Source of the DNA: Gammaproteobacteria bacterium
GTDB taxonomy: Bacteria > Pseudomonadota > Gammaproteobacteria > Arenicellales > JAANXG01
Reading direction: 5' to 3'
NCBI GenBank assembly: GCA_024638505.1
Contig: JAHEKE010000008.1
Location: forward strand, 1-64,000
Length of the DNA stretch: 64,000 nucleotides
In this document: positions 1-10,115 of the stretch, piece after piece
Layout of the letters: each line of letters opens with the position of its first letter
How positions within the stretch are numbered: position 1 is the stretch's first letter
Translations under genes and position numbers: made by a program
The notes under the pieces: generated by a model
What the model was told of the DNA's origin: nothing
Database searches by the model: none
The model's input: the letters and a program-made list of their open reading frames with translations, nothing else

Positions 1-64
1 GCTTGAAATGGCCAGTTTTAAAGTTGCATCTCTTAGCGACACCCAGCAACAGCTAATTCAGTAA
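1..64 (+). CDS. 3' end of an upstream gene (partial, unidentified)
   Basis: The frame beginning at base 2 stays open for 20 codons and stops with TAA at 62-64. That stop overlaps the ATG at 64, giving the TAATG coupling common in this polysaccharide locus. Only about 20 residues are visible, so no family can be named. The tight overlap suggests it is the preceding gene of the same operon. A chance open frame of this length cannot be excluded. Confidence 0.45.
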   Translation, partial: LEMASFKVASLSDTQQQLIQ

Positions 65-1326
65 TGATGGCGCACTGGTCAGCGGGGGTGATTGCTTTAT
101 TTACTGTGCTGCTGCCATTTTTTATCGAGCCCATTCGAAAGAATCGGGTATTGCTGTTCGCGTTTTGCATCGCTGTTGTTGTGCATCAACTGGTTCTTAT
201 TCTGCTCACATATTACTTTACCTTTGGGGTGGTAGTAAGTGATGCGCTTTTTTTTCACCAGATGGGTTCAGAACTGGCGAATACGGGTGACTTTTATTTT
301 GGAATAGGAGCCGCCTTTTATCATAACTTTCTTGGCGTTGTGTATCGAGCAGTCGGATCCTCCAGATTGCTGGGTGCTGAAATGAGCCATCTAGCGTTTA
401 CCTTAAGCTTACTAGTGCTGCTTAAGATCATGGATATGACGGAAGTTAAGAAATACAAGCCCGCCACGCTGCTGATTTATGGTTTGATGCCTTCGCTGTT
501 ACTGCTTGGCGCAAGCTCTTTTAGAGAGCCCTGGCAAATACTTTTTTTTATGACGAGTGTTTATTGGGGGTTTAAGTACAGGAAAGACGCAAAACTGATG
601 AGCTTTGTTTTTATGACTTTAGCAAGCATCGCGATGGCGCTTTTTCATAAGGCATTGATAATTTTCAGCGTGATGTCAGTATCATTGTTTTATCTGTGGC
701 CCACAACTTCTAGCCAACCATACCATTATGGATGGCAACGAAAGATAACCGTCGTACTGGCAATCACAGGTATAAGCTTGGCGGGATTTTGGTGGATCGC
801 AGAAAGTCTAGGTGGCCATTTCGGGGGGGAAGTGGTCAATGCGATTATGCAAGGCCGAGTGCTTGATTATATTGACCACTACCACGACATACTCAGAGGG
901 CAGGCGGGGCGCGCGAGTTACGATGTGTTATTGAACACCAGCTCTTGGTCTGCTTTATTGAAAAGCTGGATCATTGTCTACTTTGAGTATCTATTTTCTC
1001 CGTTTCCCTGGCAGTTGGAAAACTTTTCTGACTTCATCGGGCTGTGCGAAGCGCTTTTTAGAGTTGTCCTAATCCCGTTATCCATCTACGTCGGAGTCAC
1101 AGGGTTTCGCAAAAAAAAATTCGAGGCAAGTCTTTTATGTTTGTGTTACTTCGCTATGACACTCTTGTGGTCAGTTGGCACGGCAAACTACGGCCAAGCC
1201 ATGCGGCATCATGTGTTAACAAACTGGATTATTTTGGTTCTGGGTCTACCGGTATTGTTGCAGGCTGCGGGCCGATACATGCAAAGCATGGGATGGGATT
1301 CAGCAAAACGCCGACAAGCACTGTAG
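64..1326 (+). CDS. Polytopic membrane protein, candidate Wzy/EpsG-like polysaccharide polymerase
   Basis: A 420-residue protein with about ten hydrophobic segments across most of its length and short polar loops. A central stretch at roughly residues 140-155 (MPS...ASSFREPW) resembles the segment with a conserved Arg-Glu that is common in Wzy/EpsG-type polymerases. This family likeness is the only basis for the call, because such proteins diverge strongly. Two ATG codons stand in tandem at 64 and 67, and the first overlaps the stop of the preceding frame. It probably works in the inner membrane on lipid-linked glycans. It could instead be a GT-C type glycosyltransferase or a ligase. An ABC-type export system lies downstream, which does not normally need a Wzy protein. 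Confidence 0.65.
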   Translation: MMAHWSAGVIALFTVLLPFFIEPIRKNRVLLFAFCIAVVVHQLVLILLTYYFTFGVVVSDALFFHQMGSELANTGDFYFGIGAAFYHNFLGVVYRAVGSSRLLGAEMSHLAFTLSLLVLLKIMDMTEVKKYKPATLLIYGLMPSLLLLGASSFREPWQILFFMTSVYWGFKYRKDAKLMSFVFMTLASIAMALFHKALIIFSVMSVSLFYLWPTTSSQPYHYGWQRKITVVLAITGISLAGFWWIAESLGGHFGGEVVNAIMQGRVLDYIDHYHDILRGQAGRASYDVLLNTSSWSALLKSWIIVYFEYLFSPFPWQLENFSDFIGLCEALFRVVLIPLSIYVGVTGFRKKKFEASLLCLCYFAMTLLWSVGTANYGQAMRHHVLTNWIILVLGLPVLLQAAGRYMQSMGWDSAKRRQAL

Positions 1327-1441
1327 CACCTGATACCCATATACTAAGCCATCAATCATGCACGGCGGGGCGGTCTCCGAATCCAGGCGAAAAAGATTTA
1401 GGTCTCTTGCGCGAATGTGAAAGCAATAAGTTGAGATTGTA

Positions 1442-2581
1442 TTGCGGGTGCTGCATGTAATCACTGGCTTGAACGTAGGGGGCGCAGAGGGCATGTTGTA
1501 TAAGCTTCTTGCCGGACTGGGTGAGGGTGGCTTTTATTCTGCAGTGGTATCGTTGACTGACGTTGGCAAAGTGGGTTTGAAGATTAGAGAACTAGGAATA
1601 GAAGTCCAGGCATTGGGTTTAAAGCGCACCGTACCGAACCCTCTCGGCCTTATCCGCCTGGCAAAGACAATCAGAAAACAGCGACCTAATGTTATTCAGT
1701 CATGGATGTATCATGCAGACCTCGCCGCTGGTCTAGCGGCCAAGTTGGCAGGAGGTCATCCAGTCATATGGAATATAAGAAACAGTAATCTAGACCCCGA
1801 GACTAAAAAACTTACCCAGGTTACCGCCAGGCTATGTGCGCGGCTGTCCAGTTCATTGCCGACAAAAATCATTTGCTGCTCAGAGGCGTCAAAACGGGAG
1901 CATATCGCGTTAGGATATACGGCAGAAACAATGCAGGTCATCCCAAACGGTTTTGATACTGCTGAGTTCAGACCAGATGAAGAAAATAAACTCAAAATCC
2001 GTAAGGAGCTGGAAGTTGATCGTGATGTGTCTTTAATCGGCCTGGTTGCGCGTTACGATCCGCAGAAGGATTTTTTTAACTATATCAGCGCCGCGAAGCT
2101 ATTACAGAACACGGGGCGCAAGGTGATGTTTGTGATGGCTGGAGAAAGAGTAGAGTGGGGAAACCAGGAGTTAAGTGAACTGATTCGAAAAAATGGAATT
2201 AAGCAAAATGTGCGGCTTCTAGGGAATAGAGACGATATTCAAAGCATTACCTGTGCTTTTGATATTGCGACATCATCGTCAAAGTGTAACGAAGGATTCT
2301 CCAATACCGTGGGTGAGGCGATGTCTTGTGGGGTCCCGTGCGTTGTAACGGACGTTGGAGACTCAAAGTATATCGTCGGCGAGACGGGGATCGTTGTGCC
2401 GCCCGGAGATTCAACTGCGCTTGCTTGCGCCTGGAAGAAACTTATCGATGAAGGTGATGAGGGCAGGCGAAAGCGCGGGCAGAATGCGAGGCAGCGAATC
2501 GTAGCTAATTTCAATATTGCATCGGTGGTCGAACAGTATAAATCCGTTTATACGGAATCCGTAGAACATGTGCGGACTTAG
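1442..2581 (+). CDS. Glycosyltransferase family 4 (GT-B fold)
   Basis: A 379-residue cytoplasmic sugar transferase. The N-terminal acceptor domain opens with the GLNVGGAE motif (residues 9-16), typical of GT4 enzymes. The C-terminal donor-binding half carries an EGFSNTVGEAMSCG stretch near residue 283, matching the EX7E motif that binds the nucleotide sugar. Length is normal for the family. The start is TTG at 1442 after a 115-bp gap with no obvious gene, and the 3' end overlaps the next gene by 14 bp, so the two are probably translationally coupled. Donor and acceptor sugars cannot be read from the sequence. Confidence 0.88.
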   Translation: MRVLHVITGLNVGGAEGMLYKLLAGLGEGGFYSAVVSLTDVGKVGLKIRELGIEVQALGLKRTVPNPLGLIRLAKTIRKQRPNVIQSWMYHADLAAGLAAKLAGGHPVIWNIRNSNLDPETKKLTQVTARLCARLSSSLPTKIICCSEASKREHIALGYTAETMQVIPNGFDTAEFRPDEENKLKIRKELEVDRDVSLIGLVARYDPQKDFFNYISAAKLLQNTGRKVMFVMAGERVEWGNQELSELIRKNGIKQNVRLLGNRDDIQSITCAFDIATSSSKCNEGFSNTVGEAMSCGVPCVVTDVGDSKYIVGETGIVVPPGDSTALACAWKKLIDEGDEGRRKRGQNARQRIVANFNIASVVEQYKSVYTESVEHVRT

Positions 2582-4598
2582 TGGCATTGTTCGGTGCGGC
2601 CAAAGGGCTGCGGGAGCGCACCTGTTCGATGCAATTACAAAAATGAACGATGCCCTTTACCACCGAGGCCCGGATGACCACGGGGTTTGGATAGAAAGGG
2701 AAGAGAACATTGCCTTGGCGCACCGCAGACTCGCAATAATTGATCTTTCTGAAAAGGGAAAACAACCAATGCAGTCAGCCTGTGGACGCTACATCATCGT
2801 GTATAACGGAGAATTGTATAATTTCAACGCAATAAGGAAAGACCTGGGAAGAGAAGGAGTGGCTATTGAGGGAGGTTCGGACACGGCGGTTTTGTTGGCG
2901 GCGATAGCACACTGGGGATTAACAACAGCGATTGAACGATCACATGGCATGTTTGCGTTTGCCTTATGGGATAAGGTAAATAAAGTTTTATCTCTGGTTC
3001 GCGACAGGCTCGGCGAAAAACCGCTGTACTACGGCTACTCAGGTAAAAACTTTCTGTTTGGTTCAGAGTTGAAAAGTCTGGTAAGCCATCCGGATTGGGT
3101 TAGTGAACTTGATCGCGACGTGCTCACATTGCAGTTACGTCACGGCTACATACCTGGACCCTATTCGATTTACAAAGGCATATACAAACTTCCACCCGGC
3201 AGCATACTGAGTTTGTACATAGAAGAGCTCAGGAAGCAGAAGGAGATTTGCCCAAACTCCAAATTTGAACAGAGCCATGAACTGCGTCCGGTACAGTACT
3301 GGTCGGTAAGGCATGTGGCGGAGTCAGGGGCGTTAAACAAAGTTTCGGGTTCAAGTAACGAAGTTTGCGACGAGCTGGAGAATCTACTTCGAGGGACGAT
3401 CCGCAATCAAATGATTTCTGATGTGCCTTTGGGTGCATTCTTATCGGGCGGTGTGGATTCCAGTTTGGTGGTTGCCTTGATGCAAGCACAGAGTTCTGCT
3501 CCGGTTAAAACGTTCACCATCGGGTTTCACGAAGAAAGGTTCAATGAAGCTCAATTTGCGAAACAGGTGGCGAACCACCTCGGAACTGACCACACCGAAC
3601 TGTATTTGACCAGCAAGGAAGCGATGGATGTTATCCCAGACTTGCCAAGCTATTATGACGAACCCTTTTCAGATCCGTCGCAGATCCCGACTTATCTTGT
3701 ATCCAGACTGGCAAGAGGGCAGGTAACCGTGGCTCTGTCGGGAGACGGTGGGGACGAACTGTTTGCAGGATATGATCGATATTTCTGGGCTGAGTCCATC
3801 TGGAATTCGATGCAACGTCTCCCATTAAGCGCTCGCAGTAAGCTGGCAAAATTCTTACATGCTGTGCCGGTACAGGCATGGGATAAGGTGCTGTCCACTG
3901 TTTGTTCACTCCTTCCGTCACGCTTTAACTTACAGCAGCCAGGAGCAAAGCTGAACAAGCTGGGCGAACTATTGCAGCAGAAGGAGTTTGTTTCAATGTA
4001 TACAAGGCTGATATCCAATTGGGCACAACCCGCAAGCGTTGTTATGGGTGCCACCGAGCCCCTAACAGCTATGACTGACCGGAAGGGGTGGCCTGAATTA
4101 TCTGACCACATAGAGACCATGCAGTATCTGGATACAGTGTCTTACCTGCCCGGCGACATCTTAGTAAAACTGGACCGGGCCAGCATGAGTGTCAGCTTGG
4201 AAAGTCGGGTACCACTGTTGGATCACAACATTGCGGAATTCGCATGGCAGGTGCCTCGTTCCCTGATGGTCAAGAATAAGTCAGGTAAACAAATACTAAA
4301 AAAACTGTTACGCAAGTATATCCCGCATGAACTCGTTGAGCGCCCAAAAATGGGATTTGGAGTTCCAATTGGCGAGTGGTTGCGCGGGGGGATGCGGGAA
4401 TGGGCAGAGGAGCTACTTGACCCGGTGCGATTAAAACAGGACGGTGTCTTAAACCCGGCGCTGGTAATAAGTAAGTGGGTTGAGCACAAAGATGAGCGGA
4501 GAAACTGGGAGTATGAACTGTGGAACGTTCTTATGTTTCAGGCATGGCACCAACATAAAAACTACGTGGGACAGGCTGCCTTGCGTTATGGCAACTAG
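2568..4598 (+). CDS. asnB: Asparagine synthase (glutamine-hydrolysing) family amidotransferase
   Basis: A 676-residue class II amidotransferase. The protein begins MCGLSG, so Cys2 is available as the N-terminal glutaminase nucleophile. Residues 1 to about 200 form the glutaminase domain with the RGPDD and YNGELYN motifs. The synthetase half carries the pyrophosphate loop SGGVDSS near residue 294 and an SGDGGDE motif further on. Paralogues like this are frequent in exopolysaccharide and O-antigen loci, where they are thought to amidate a sugar carboxylate, for example a uronic acid, instead of making free asparagine. The position between two glycosyltransferases supports the glycan role. Substrate is inferred only. 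Confidence 0.88.
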   Translation: MCGLSGIVRCGQRAAGAHLFDAITKMNDALYHRGPDDHGVWIEREENIALAHRRLAIIDLSEKGKQPMQSACGRYIIVYNGELYNFNAIRKDLGREGVAIEGGSDTAVLLAAIAHWGLTTAIERSHGMFAFALWDKVNKVLSLVRDRLGEKPLYYGYSGKNFLFGSELKSLVSHPDWVSELDRDVLTLQLRHGYIPGPYSIYKGIYKLPPGSILSLYIEELRKQKEICPNSKFEQSHELRPVQYWSVRHVAESGALNKVSGSSNEVCDELENLLRGTIRNQMISDVPLGAFLSGGVDSSLVVALMQAQSSAPVKTFTIGFHEERFNEAQFAKQVANHLGTDHTELYLTSKEAMDVIPDLPSYYDEPFSDPSQIPTYLVSRLARGQVTVALSGDGGDELFAGYDRYFWAESIWNSMQRLPLSARSKLAKFLHAVPVQAWDKVLSTVCSLLPSRFNLQQPGAKLNKLGELLQQKEFVSMYTRLISNWAQPASVVMGATEPLTAMTDRKGWPELSDHIETMQYLDTVSYLPGDILVKLDRASMSVSLESRVPLLDHNIAEFAWQVPRSLMVKNKSGKQILKKLLRKYIPHELVERPKMGFGVPIGEWLRGGMREWAEELLDPVRLKQDGVLNPALVISKWVEHKDERRNWEYELWNVLMFQAWHQHKNYVGQAALRYGN

Positions 4599-4673
4599 CA
4601 GTAAACATATAAAAACGCCAAGCCACACTGATTCAGGTTGAAAGGCCAGATATCTTTTGTTTCGGGCTAGGAT

Positions 4674-5891
4674 GTGGCGTTGTATTTGATTAAGCGGGGA
4701 AAGTTGGGCGAGCAACTAAATCTGAATACATCAAAACGAGAGTCTTTTGACACCGGCGGTTCGTGGTCAGTAAAGAAAGTTGTTTTTATTCACAATACGA
4801 CTAAGTATGTGTTTTTACACTACCGGGAGTTTGTAGAAAAATTTGTTACGGCTGGAGCTGAAGTAGTTGTAATTGCGCCTTTTGATGATTCGGTAGATCA
4901 AATAAAGGCGATGGGGGTCCGCTGTATCGATGTCGCCATGTCGCGGCAGGGGTTGAATCCTGTTACCGAAATGATAACACTCATTCAAATTTTCCGATTA
5001 ATATCCAAGGAGAAGCCGCAAGTCGTATTCAACTACAGTATCAAACCGGTCATATACGGTTCAATAGCCGCACGATGGTCAGGTGTCAGCAACATATTCT
5101 CGATGGTAACGGGATTGGGTCATTTGTTTATGGATCAAACTTTGAAATATAAAATAATTCGGTCGGTTATTCTGCCGCTCTACCGCTCTGCGATTCATGG
5201 GAACAGTGCGGTGTTTTTTCAGAATCCCGATGACAAGAATTTGTTTATAGACAATCACTTGGTCGACGAAGACAAAGGGTTCGTTATCAACGGAACGGGC
5301 ATAGATCTTGAAAGGTTCACACCAAGTGAAAATCAATCGGTCGTTACAAGGTTTATTCTGGTATCCAGACTACTGTGGAGTAAGGGTATTAAAGAATATG
5401 TTGAAGCCGCGCGGTCCTTGAAAAGACAGTACCCTGAAGTCGAGTTTCAGATTCTGGGGATGTACGATGACAACCCTACCTCTATTCAGGAAACTGACAT
5501 GCAGGCATGGCAAGAAGAAGGGGTGATTAACTACCTAGGAGCCACTGATGACGTACGTCCTTATTTGAGGGATTCTTCAGTGTTCGTGCTGCCGACAATA
5601 TACAGAGAAGGCCGCCCGCGAGCGGTAGTTGAAGCTATGGCGACTGGTAGGCCGGTTATTACTACAAACACGCCGGGTTGCAGGCAAACGGTAATTCATG
5701 ATCAAAATGGGTTTTTAGTACCGATAAAAAATGTACCAGCATTGGCCGAGGCCATGGAGAGATTCATAGTAAATCCGGAGCTAATTAGAAAAATGGGCAG
5801 ACGCTCCAGGGAGCTGGCAGAAGAACAATACAATGTGCATGAAGTTAATAACACCATTGCATCCATCATGGGCCGCGTTACGGCGTCTTGA
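4674..5891 (+). CDS. Glycosyltransferase family 4, PglA/WbpX-like
   Basis: The recognisable GT-B domain begins near residue 35 with VKKVVFIHN. The stretch NYSIKPVIYGSIAA...VTGLGHLF is typical of the PglA-type GT4 group that adds N-acetylhexosamine to undecaprenyl-linked acceptors. The C-terminal half has EGRPRAVVEAMATGRPV near residue 312, holding the nucleotide-sugar binding glutamates. The start given is GTG at 4674. It leaves an N-terminal extension of about 33 residues without family similarity, and no good alternative start codon lies close to the domain. Specificity for GlcNAc or GalNAc is a guess from the family. Confidence 0.85.
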   Translation: MALYLIKRGKLGEQLNLNTSKRESFDTGGSWSVKKVVFIHNTTKYVFLHYREFVEKFVTAGAEVVVIAPFDDSVDQIKAMGVRCIDVAMSRQGLNPVTEMITLIQIFRLISKEKPQVVFNYSIKPVIYGSIAARWSGVSNIFSMVTGLGHLFMDQTLKYKIIRSVILPLYRSAIHGNSAVFFQNPDDKNLFIDNHLVDEDKGFVINGTGIDLERFTPSENQSVVTRFILVSRLLWSKGIKEYVEAARSLKRQYPEVEFQILGMYDDNPTSIQETDMQAWQEEGVINYLGATDDVRPYLRDSSVFVLPTIYREGRPRAVVEAMATGRPVITTNTPGCRQTVIHDQNGFLVPIKNVPALAEAMERFIVNPELIRKMGRRSRELAEEQYNVHEVNNTIASIMGRVTAS

Positions 5892-5990
5892 TACTCACTT
5901 CCCGCTAGAATACGAGCAAACACTGAAGAAAAAATACCCGAAGAGTTTGTCTTTGCAAAAGGAGATCTGCGCTTGGTTGAAAATTAGTAT

Positions 5991-7997
5991 ATGACGTATC
6001 TTCTCTTGTTTTGTTTGTATTTCTATTGGCCGGGCTGGATATGCGTGAAGCTGTTGAATATCAGGAGTCTTCGATTACTCACCGCATTGGTGTTTTCGTA
6101 TTTCTTACACATCGCCAATCTCATCCCGCTCAAGTATTTTCAAGCTGGTGCTCATCAGTACTCTTTACTTGTTAATGCGGAAATTGCTCTGCTTACGCTG
6201 TATTTATTATGGCATGAACGATCGAACGTGCGGCCCTGGCTGTCAAGAATAAAGGGAACCAATCTCAATCTTATAAAAATTATGGGAAGTGACGCGGATA
6301 CGGTCTTTGATACAAGGCTGGGTGTATCTCTAATCGCCGTAATCGTCGGGTATCTCCTCCTGGTAGGACCTTACACCGAGGTTCCGGCTGATGCATGGCA
6401 TCACCTGGGAGAGTTCCAGCAGCATTATGTTTATCTGCAACAGGATCAACTCAGGCCGATTACGAGTATCTGGTCGATGTTCACCAGCTATGCCGGTTAT
6501 TGGTATTTTCTCCACGCCTATATCGCTCATGTAGCGGACCAGACTATCGCCGAATCGCTGCAGCCATTGTCAATTGCCACATCGGTGTCGTTTTTACTAA
6601 GCGTTTACCTTTTTGCATTGTTTTTGTTCAGGGATAGCAGTATCTCAAGAAAAGAAGCAGCGATCGTATCGGCTCTCGGCGCAGGCTTTTATGCGGTCCA
6701 CTTCGGAATCAACATCTTTTCGTACGTCAGGTATTATGCTTTTGCACCAACGATGCTGAATTTTGTGGTTTACTTTTCAGCGGTGGGTGTCCTTATTCAA
6801 TTTCTGCGGGGTGAAAAGGGTGCAGATATATTACTGGCGCTACTCCCCATTCATCTGATTGTTTTAGCCGCCGTTCATATGCAGGAAGCGATTTTTTTTG
6901 TCATTATGTCGACGGCGCTGATTATGGTCTACTTTATTGAACTGCGTCTAATCAGCGTGAATCCGAACGGTCAAGAGGCTTCACAAAAAGGTGTTGGTCA
7001 AGCAGTGATATTTACGAACTTCACCGCTGCTCACTTGCGTGTAAGCATACTGTTCATCACGGGGATTGTGCTTACTCTGTTTGTTTGGATTTACTCTTAT
7101 GTAAATCTAGACAGGCATGATCCGCTGCAACACGGCCGATTGATCAGCATTGGGGATATTCTTCCCTTTTTAAAGAATATGTATATTTTGAATCCGGTCA
7201 GAGACTTTTATCAGGTAATTACGGCCTGGGGTGTTTTTATTTACGTTCTGTTTTTGATCTCGGTAAAGAAGTTTCGACAGTATCCTTATCTGATGGCGGG
7301 AATGGTATTGCCTTTGTTAACGGTTTTTAACCCACTGTTTACGGATTTTTTCCTGCGTTATTCCTGGCCCGAGGTACTGTGGCGTATTTGTTATCTGATT
7401 CCTCTACCGTTTGTCGCCGCTTTCGTCTTGCTATCAAGCTTTAAGTCTGTAGTTGGAGACGTTGGCATGATAAGAAAAGCTGGTTCCGCCTTGGCTATTG
7501 TGTTGGCGCTGGCGCTGCTTTTTCCGCTGCACAATACCTATTTCGATTCAAGATTCAGCCGTATCTATACATTAGGCTCCGTGGAGCGGGGTAATGATTA
7601 CTTGATATGGGCAGATCTGATTGAATTTTTAGATAAAAATCCGGTAAAAAGAGTATTAACTGATCCGGTAAGTGGTTACGTCATCAAGGGGGTAACGACG
7701 AAACGATACCAAGGGCATAAGTTTCATAAAATTGATCATATTAATTTGAACCACAAGCAGTATGACTCCGAAACATTTTTGCCTTATGCTCATGATTGGC
7801 TGTTAGTTGTAAACAAACGGGACGGGGAATTGAGCGATAACGGAGAGCGGGCTCGTCATTGGCCAAAGGATGTATTACGCGTTAGCCAGTATTACTCAGA
7901 TGAGTTGTTGCAATACGTTTCAGGCAATCCGGATCTTTTTAAGCCGATTTGGGAACAGGATCGAATCACAGTCTATCAGATCTTGGAACCGACTTGA
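5991..7997 (+). CDS. Large polytopic membrane protein, candidate GT-C glycosyltransferase
   Basis: A 668-residue protein with roughly eleven to thirteen hydrophobic segments in the first 500 residues and a soluble C-terminal part of about 150 residues. The loop after the first membrane segments contains acidic residues in EVPADAWHH. GT-C enzymes carry catalytic acids in an early periplasmic loop, so a role as an undecaprenyl-sugar-dependent transferase is possible. I do not recognise a defined family. It lies between a GT4 gene and the dTDP-sugar genes, with non-coding gaps of about 100 bp on each side. Alternatives are an unusual polymerase or a periplasmic glycan-modifying protein. Confidence 0.6.
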   Translation: MTYLLLFCLYFYWPGWICVKLLNIRSLRLLTALVFSYFLHIANLIPLKYFQAGAHQYSLLVNAEIALLTLYLLWHERSNVRPWLSRIKGTNLNLIKIMGSDADTVFDTRLGVSLIAVIVGYLLLVGPYTEVPADAWHHLGEFQQHYVYLQQDQLRPITSIWSMFTSYAGYWYFLHAYIAHVADQTIAESLQPLSIATSVSFLLSVYLFALFLFRDSSISRKEAAIVSALGAGFYAVHFGINIFSYVRYYAFAPTMLNFVVYFSAVGVLIQFLRGEKGADILLALLPIHLIVLAAVHMQEAIFFVIMSTALIMVYFIELRLISVNPNGQEASQKGVGQAVIFTNFTAAHLRVSILFITGIVLTLFVWIYSYVNLDRHDPLQHGRLISIGDILPFLKNMYILNPVRDFYQVITAWGVFIYVLFLISVKKFRQYPYLMAGMVLPLLTVFNPLFTDFFLRYSWPEVLWRICYLIPLPFVAAFVLLSSFKSVVGDVGMIRKAGSALAIVLALALLFPLHNTYFDSRFSRIYTLGSVERGNDYLIWADLIEFLDKNPVKRVLTDPVSGYVIKGVTTKRYQGHKFHKIDHINLNHKQYDSETFLPYAHDWLLVVNKRDGELSDNGERARHWPKDVLRVSQYYSDELLQYVSGNPDLFKPIWEQDRITVYQILEPT

Positions 7998-8098
7998 GAT
8001 CAATTAGTGACCTGCAATATTTGGCAATGAATCCATCTTCAAGTTATGACATTAGTATTAGAAATTATTGATACGCGCCAAGATAGAATGACCTTAAC

Positions 8099-9154
8099 AT
8101 GCGAATCATAGTAACAGGTGGTGCAGGATTCATCGGGTCGGCGGTAATTCGAAAGATCGTAAAAGATACAGACTGGATCGTGCACAACATCGATAAGCTG
8201 ACTTACGCTGGGAATCTTCTTTCCTTGGGAGAGGCGCAAGATTCGGAGCGGGTTTTTTTCAGTCGACTCGATATATGTGATAAAACTGGCACCGAGCGAG
8301 TATTCAGAGACTTCAGACCCCATGCAGTCATGCACCTCGCCGCCGAGTCGCACGTGGATCGGTCGATCGATGATCCAGGAGAATTTATCTCAACCAATAT
8401 CGTGGGCACCTACACTCTGCTGGAGGTTGCGCGATCCTATTGGGGCGAACTCGATGCGAAGGGGAAGAAAAGTTTTAAGTTTCATCACATTTCGACTGAC
8501 GAAGTATTCGGCAGCCTTGGTCATCAGGGCTACTTCACGGAAGAAACCAGGTACCAGCCGAATTCTCCCTATGCCGCGAGTAAGGCGGGCTCAGATCATC
8601 TAGTGCGGGCATGGAACAAAACCTATGGCTTGCCCATCGTAATTACCAACTGTTCCAACAACTACGGCCCTTATCAGTATCCAGAGAAACTCATTCCGCT
8701 CATGATTCAAAAAGCCATAAGCGGGGATGCGCTTCCAGTATACGGCGCCGGCGACAACGTGAGGGACTGGTTGTACGTTGAGGATCATGCCGCGGCGCTG
8801 CTATTGGCTTTACAAAAAGGGAAAACCGGCGAAGTCTATAATATCGGTGGGAACAGTGAGAAAACCAATATAGAAGTCGTGAAAACCCTATGCCTTGAGC
8901 TGGATAAGCTGTCACCGAGTAAAGGAGGTGTTTCGTACTCTGCGCAGATCAGTTACGTCGAAGATCGACCGGGGCACGATAAGAGATATGCTATTGATTG
9001 TACAAAGATCAAACATGAGCTTGGATGGATTCCTAAGGAGACATTCAACAGTGGTATAGTCAAAACCATAAAGTGGTATCTTGATAATGAGGAATGGTGT
9101 CGACAGGCAATGGTGAACTACCAGGGCCAAAGATTGGGTACATCCGGGTCGTGA
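8099..9154 (+). CDS. rmlB: dTDP-glucose 4,6-dehydratase
   Basis: A 351-residue extended SDR enzyme converting dTDP-glucose to dTDP-4-keto-6-deoxyglucose. It shows the NAD-binding GGAGFIG motif at residues 7-13, the STDEVFG motif near residue 133 with the Asp-Glu pair used in dehydration, and the YAASK catalytic pair near residue 158. Length matches RmlB/RfbB. The stop TGA at 9152-9154 overlaps the GTG start of rmlA, as in many dTDP-sugar operons. The later rhamnose genes rmlC and rmlD are not in this window, so the keto sugar may feed another deoxysugar, or those genes lie elsewhere. Confidence 0.96.
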   Translation: MRIIVTGGAGFIGSAVIRKIVKDTDWIVHNIDKLTYAGNLLSLGEAQDSERVFFSRLDICDKTGTERVFRDFRPHAVMHLAAESHVDRSIDDPGEFISTNIVGTYTLLEVARSYWGELDAKGKKSFKFHHISTDEVFGSLGHQGYFTEETRYQPNSPYAASKAGSDHLVRAWNKTYGLPIVITNCSNNYGPYQYPEKLIPLMIQKAISGDALPVYGAGDNVRDWLYVEDHAAALLLALQKGKTGEVYNIGGNSEKTNIEVVKTLCLELDKLSPSKGGVSYSAQISYVEDRPGHDKRYAIDCTKIKHELGWIPKETFNSGIVKTIKWYLDNEEWCRQAMVNYQGQRLGTSGS

Positions 9155-10020
9155 GGGGGATAGTATTAGCTGGCGGCGCCGGAACCAGGCTGCATCCGGT
9201 CACCGAAGCAGTTTCTAAACAACTGCTTCCGGTATATGACAAACCCATGATTTACTATCCGCTATCGCTGCTGATGTTGGCAGGAATCAGGGATATTCTC
9301 ATTATTTCAACGCCGCAGGACACCCCAAGGTTTGAGCAACTCTTGCAGGACGGCAGCCATCTAGGCATCAATATTTCATATGCCATACAGCCCTCGCCCG
9401 ACGGACTTGCGCAAGCTTTCATCATTGGTGCAGAGTTCATAGGGCACCACAGGTGCGCTTTAGTATTGGGGGACAACGTTTTTCACGGACATGAGCTTTC
9501 GGCCTCTTTGCAGCGCGCGGCGAACCTGACTAAAGGCGCAACCGTTTTTGCATATCCGGTTCAGGACCCAGAACGCTACGGAGTGGTCGAGTTTAACCGC
9601 GAGGGCAAGGCGATAAGCCTTGAGGAGAAGCCGCAAGCACCCAAGTCGAGCTATGCGGTCACGGGACTGTATTTTTATGATAACCAGGTGGTACAGGTGG
9701 CGAAGGAAATCAAACCCTCGGCTCGGGGAGAGTTGGAAATAACCGATGTCAACAGCTGGTATTTGCAGCGCGATCAATTATCGGTCGAGGTATTGAGCCG
9801 CGGAATGGCCTGGTTGGATATGGGTACGCATGACTCGCTGTTGCAGGCGTCATTGTTTATCGAAACGCTGGAATCTAGACAGGGCTTGAAAATCGCGTGT
9901 TTGGAGGAGATTGCATTCCGCCAGGGATACATAAACGAACAAACCCTGGAGCGCGCTGCGCAGCAATACGAAAAAAGCAACTACGGAAAGTATCTTCGCT
10001 CTATATTAAAAGGCCTATAA
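9151..10020 (+). CDS. rmlA: Glucose-1-phosphate thymidylyltransferase
   Basis: A 289-residue enzyme making dTDP-glucose from glucose-1-phosphate and dTTP. The start is GTG at 9151, overlapping the rmlB stop. This gives [14 protein letters not shown], with the nucleotide-binding GGAGTRL at residues 8-14, the expected N-terminus of RmlA; a longer in-frame extension upstream lies inside rmlB and is not needed. [10 protein letters not shown] and the later GDNVFHG and LEEKP motifs are also present. It supplies the substrate of the preceding rmlB. The 95 bp that follow are non-coding. Confidence 0.96.
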   Translation: MRGIVLAGGAGTRLHPVTEAVSKQLLPVYDKPMIYYPLSLLMLAGIRDILIISTPQDTPRFEQLLQDGSHLGINISYAIQPSPDGLAQAFIIGAEFIGHHRCALVLGDNVFHGHELSASLQRAANLTKGATVFAYPVQDPERYGVVEFNREGKAISLEEKPQAPKSSYAVTGLYFYDNQVVQVAKEIKPSARGELEITDVNSWYLQRDQLSVEVLSRGMAWLDMGTHDSLLQASLFIETLESRQGLKIACLEEIAFRQGYINEQTLERAAQQYEKSNYGKYLRSILKGL

Positions 10021-10115
10021 CGCAAACAGTGTTTGACTCCATAACTGCCCCTTGATAGGTAATGCGCTAATTGACAGCGGGGTGATCGGAGTCCGCAGCA
10101 TGCAGCGCTTTTAGA

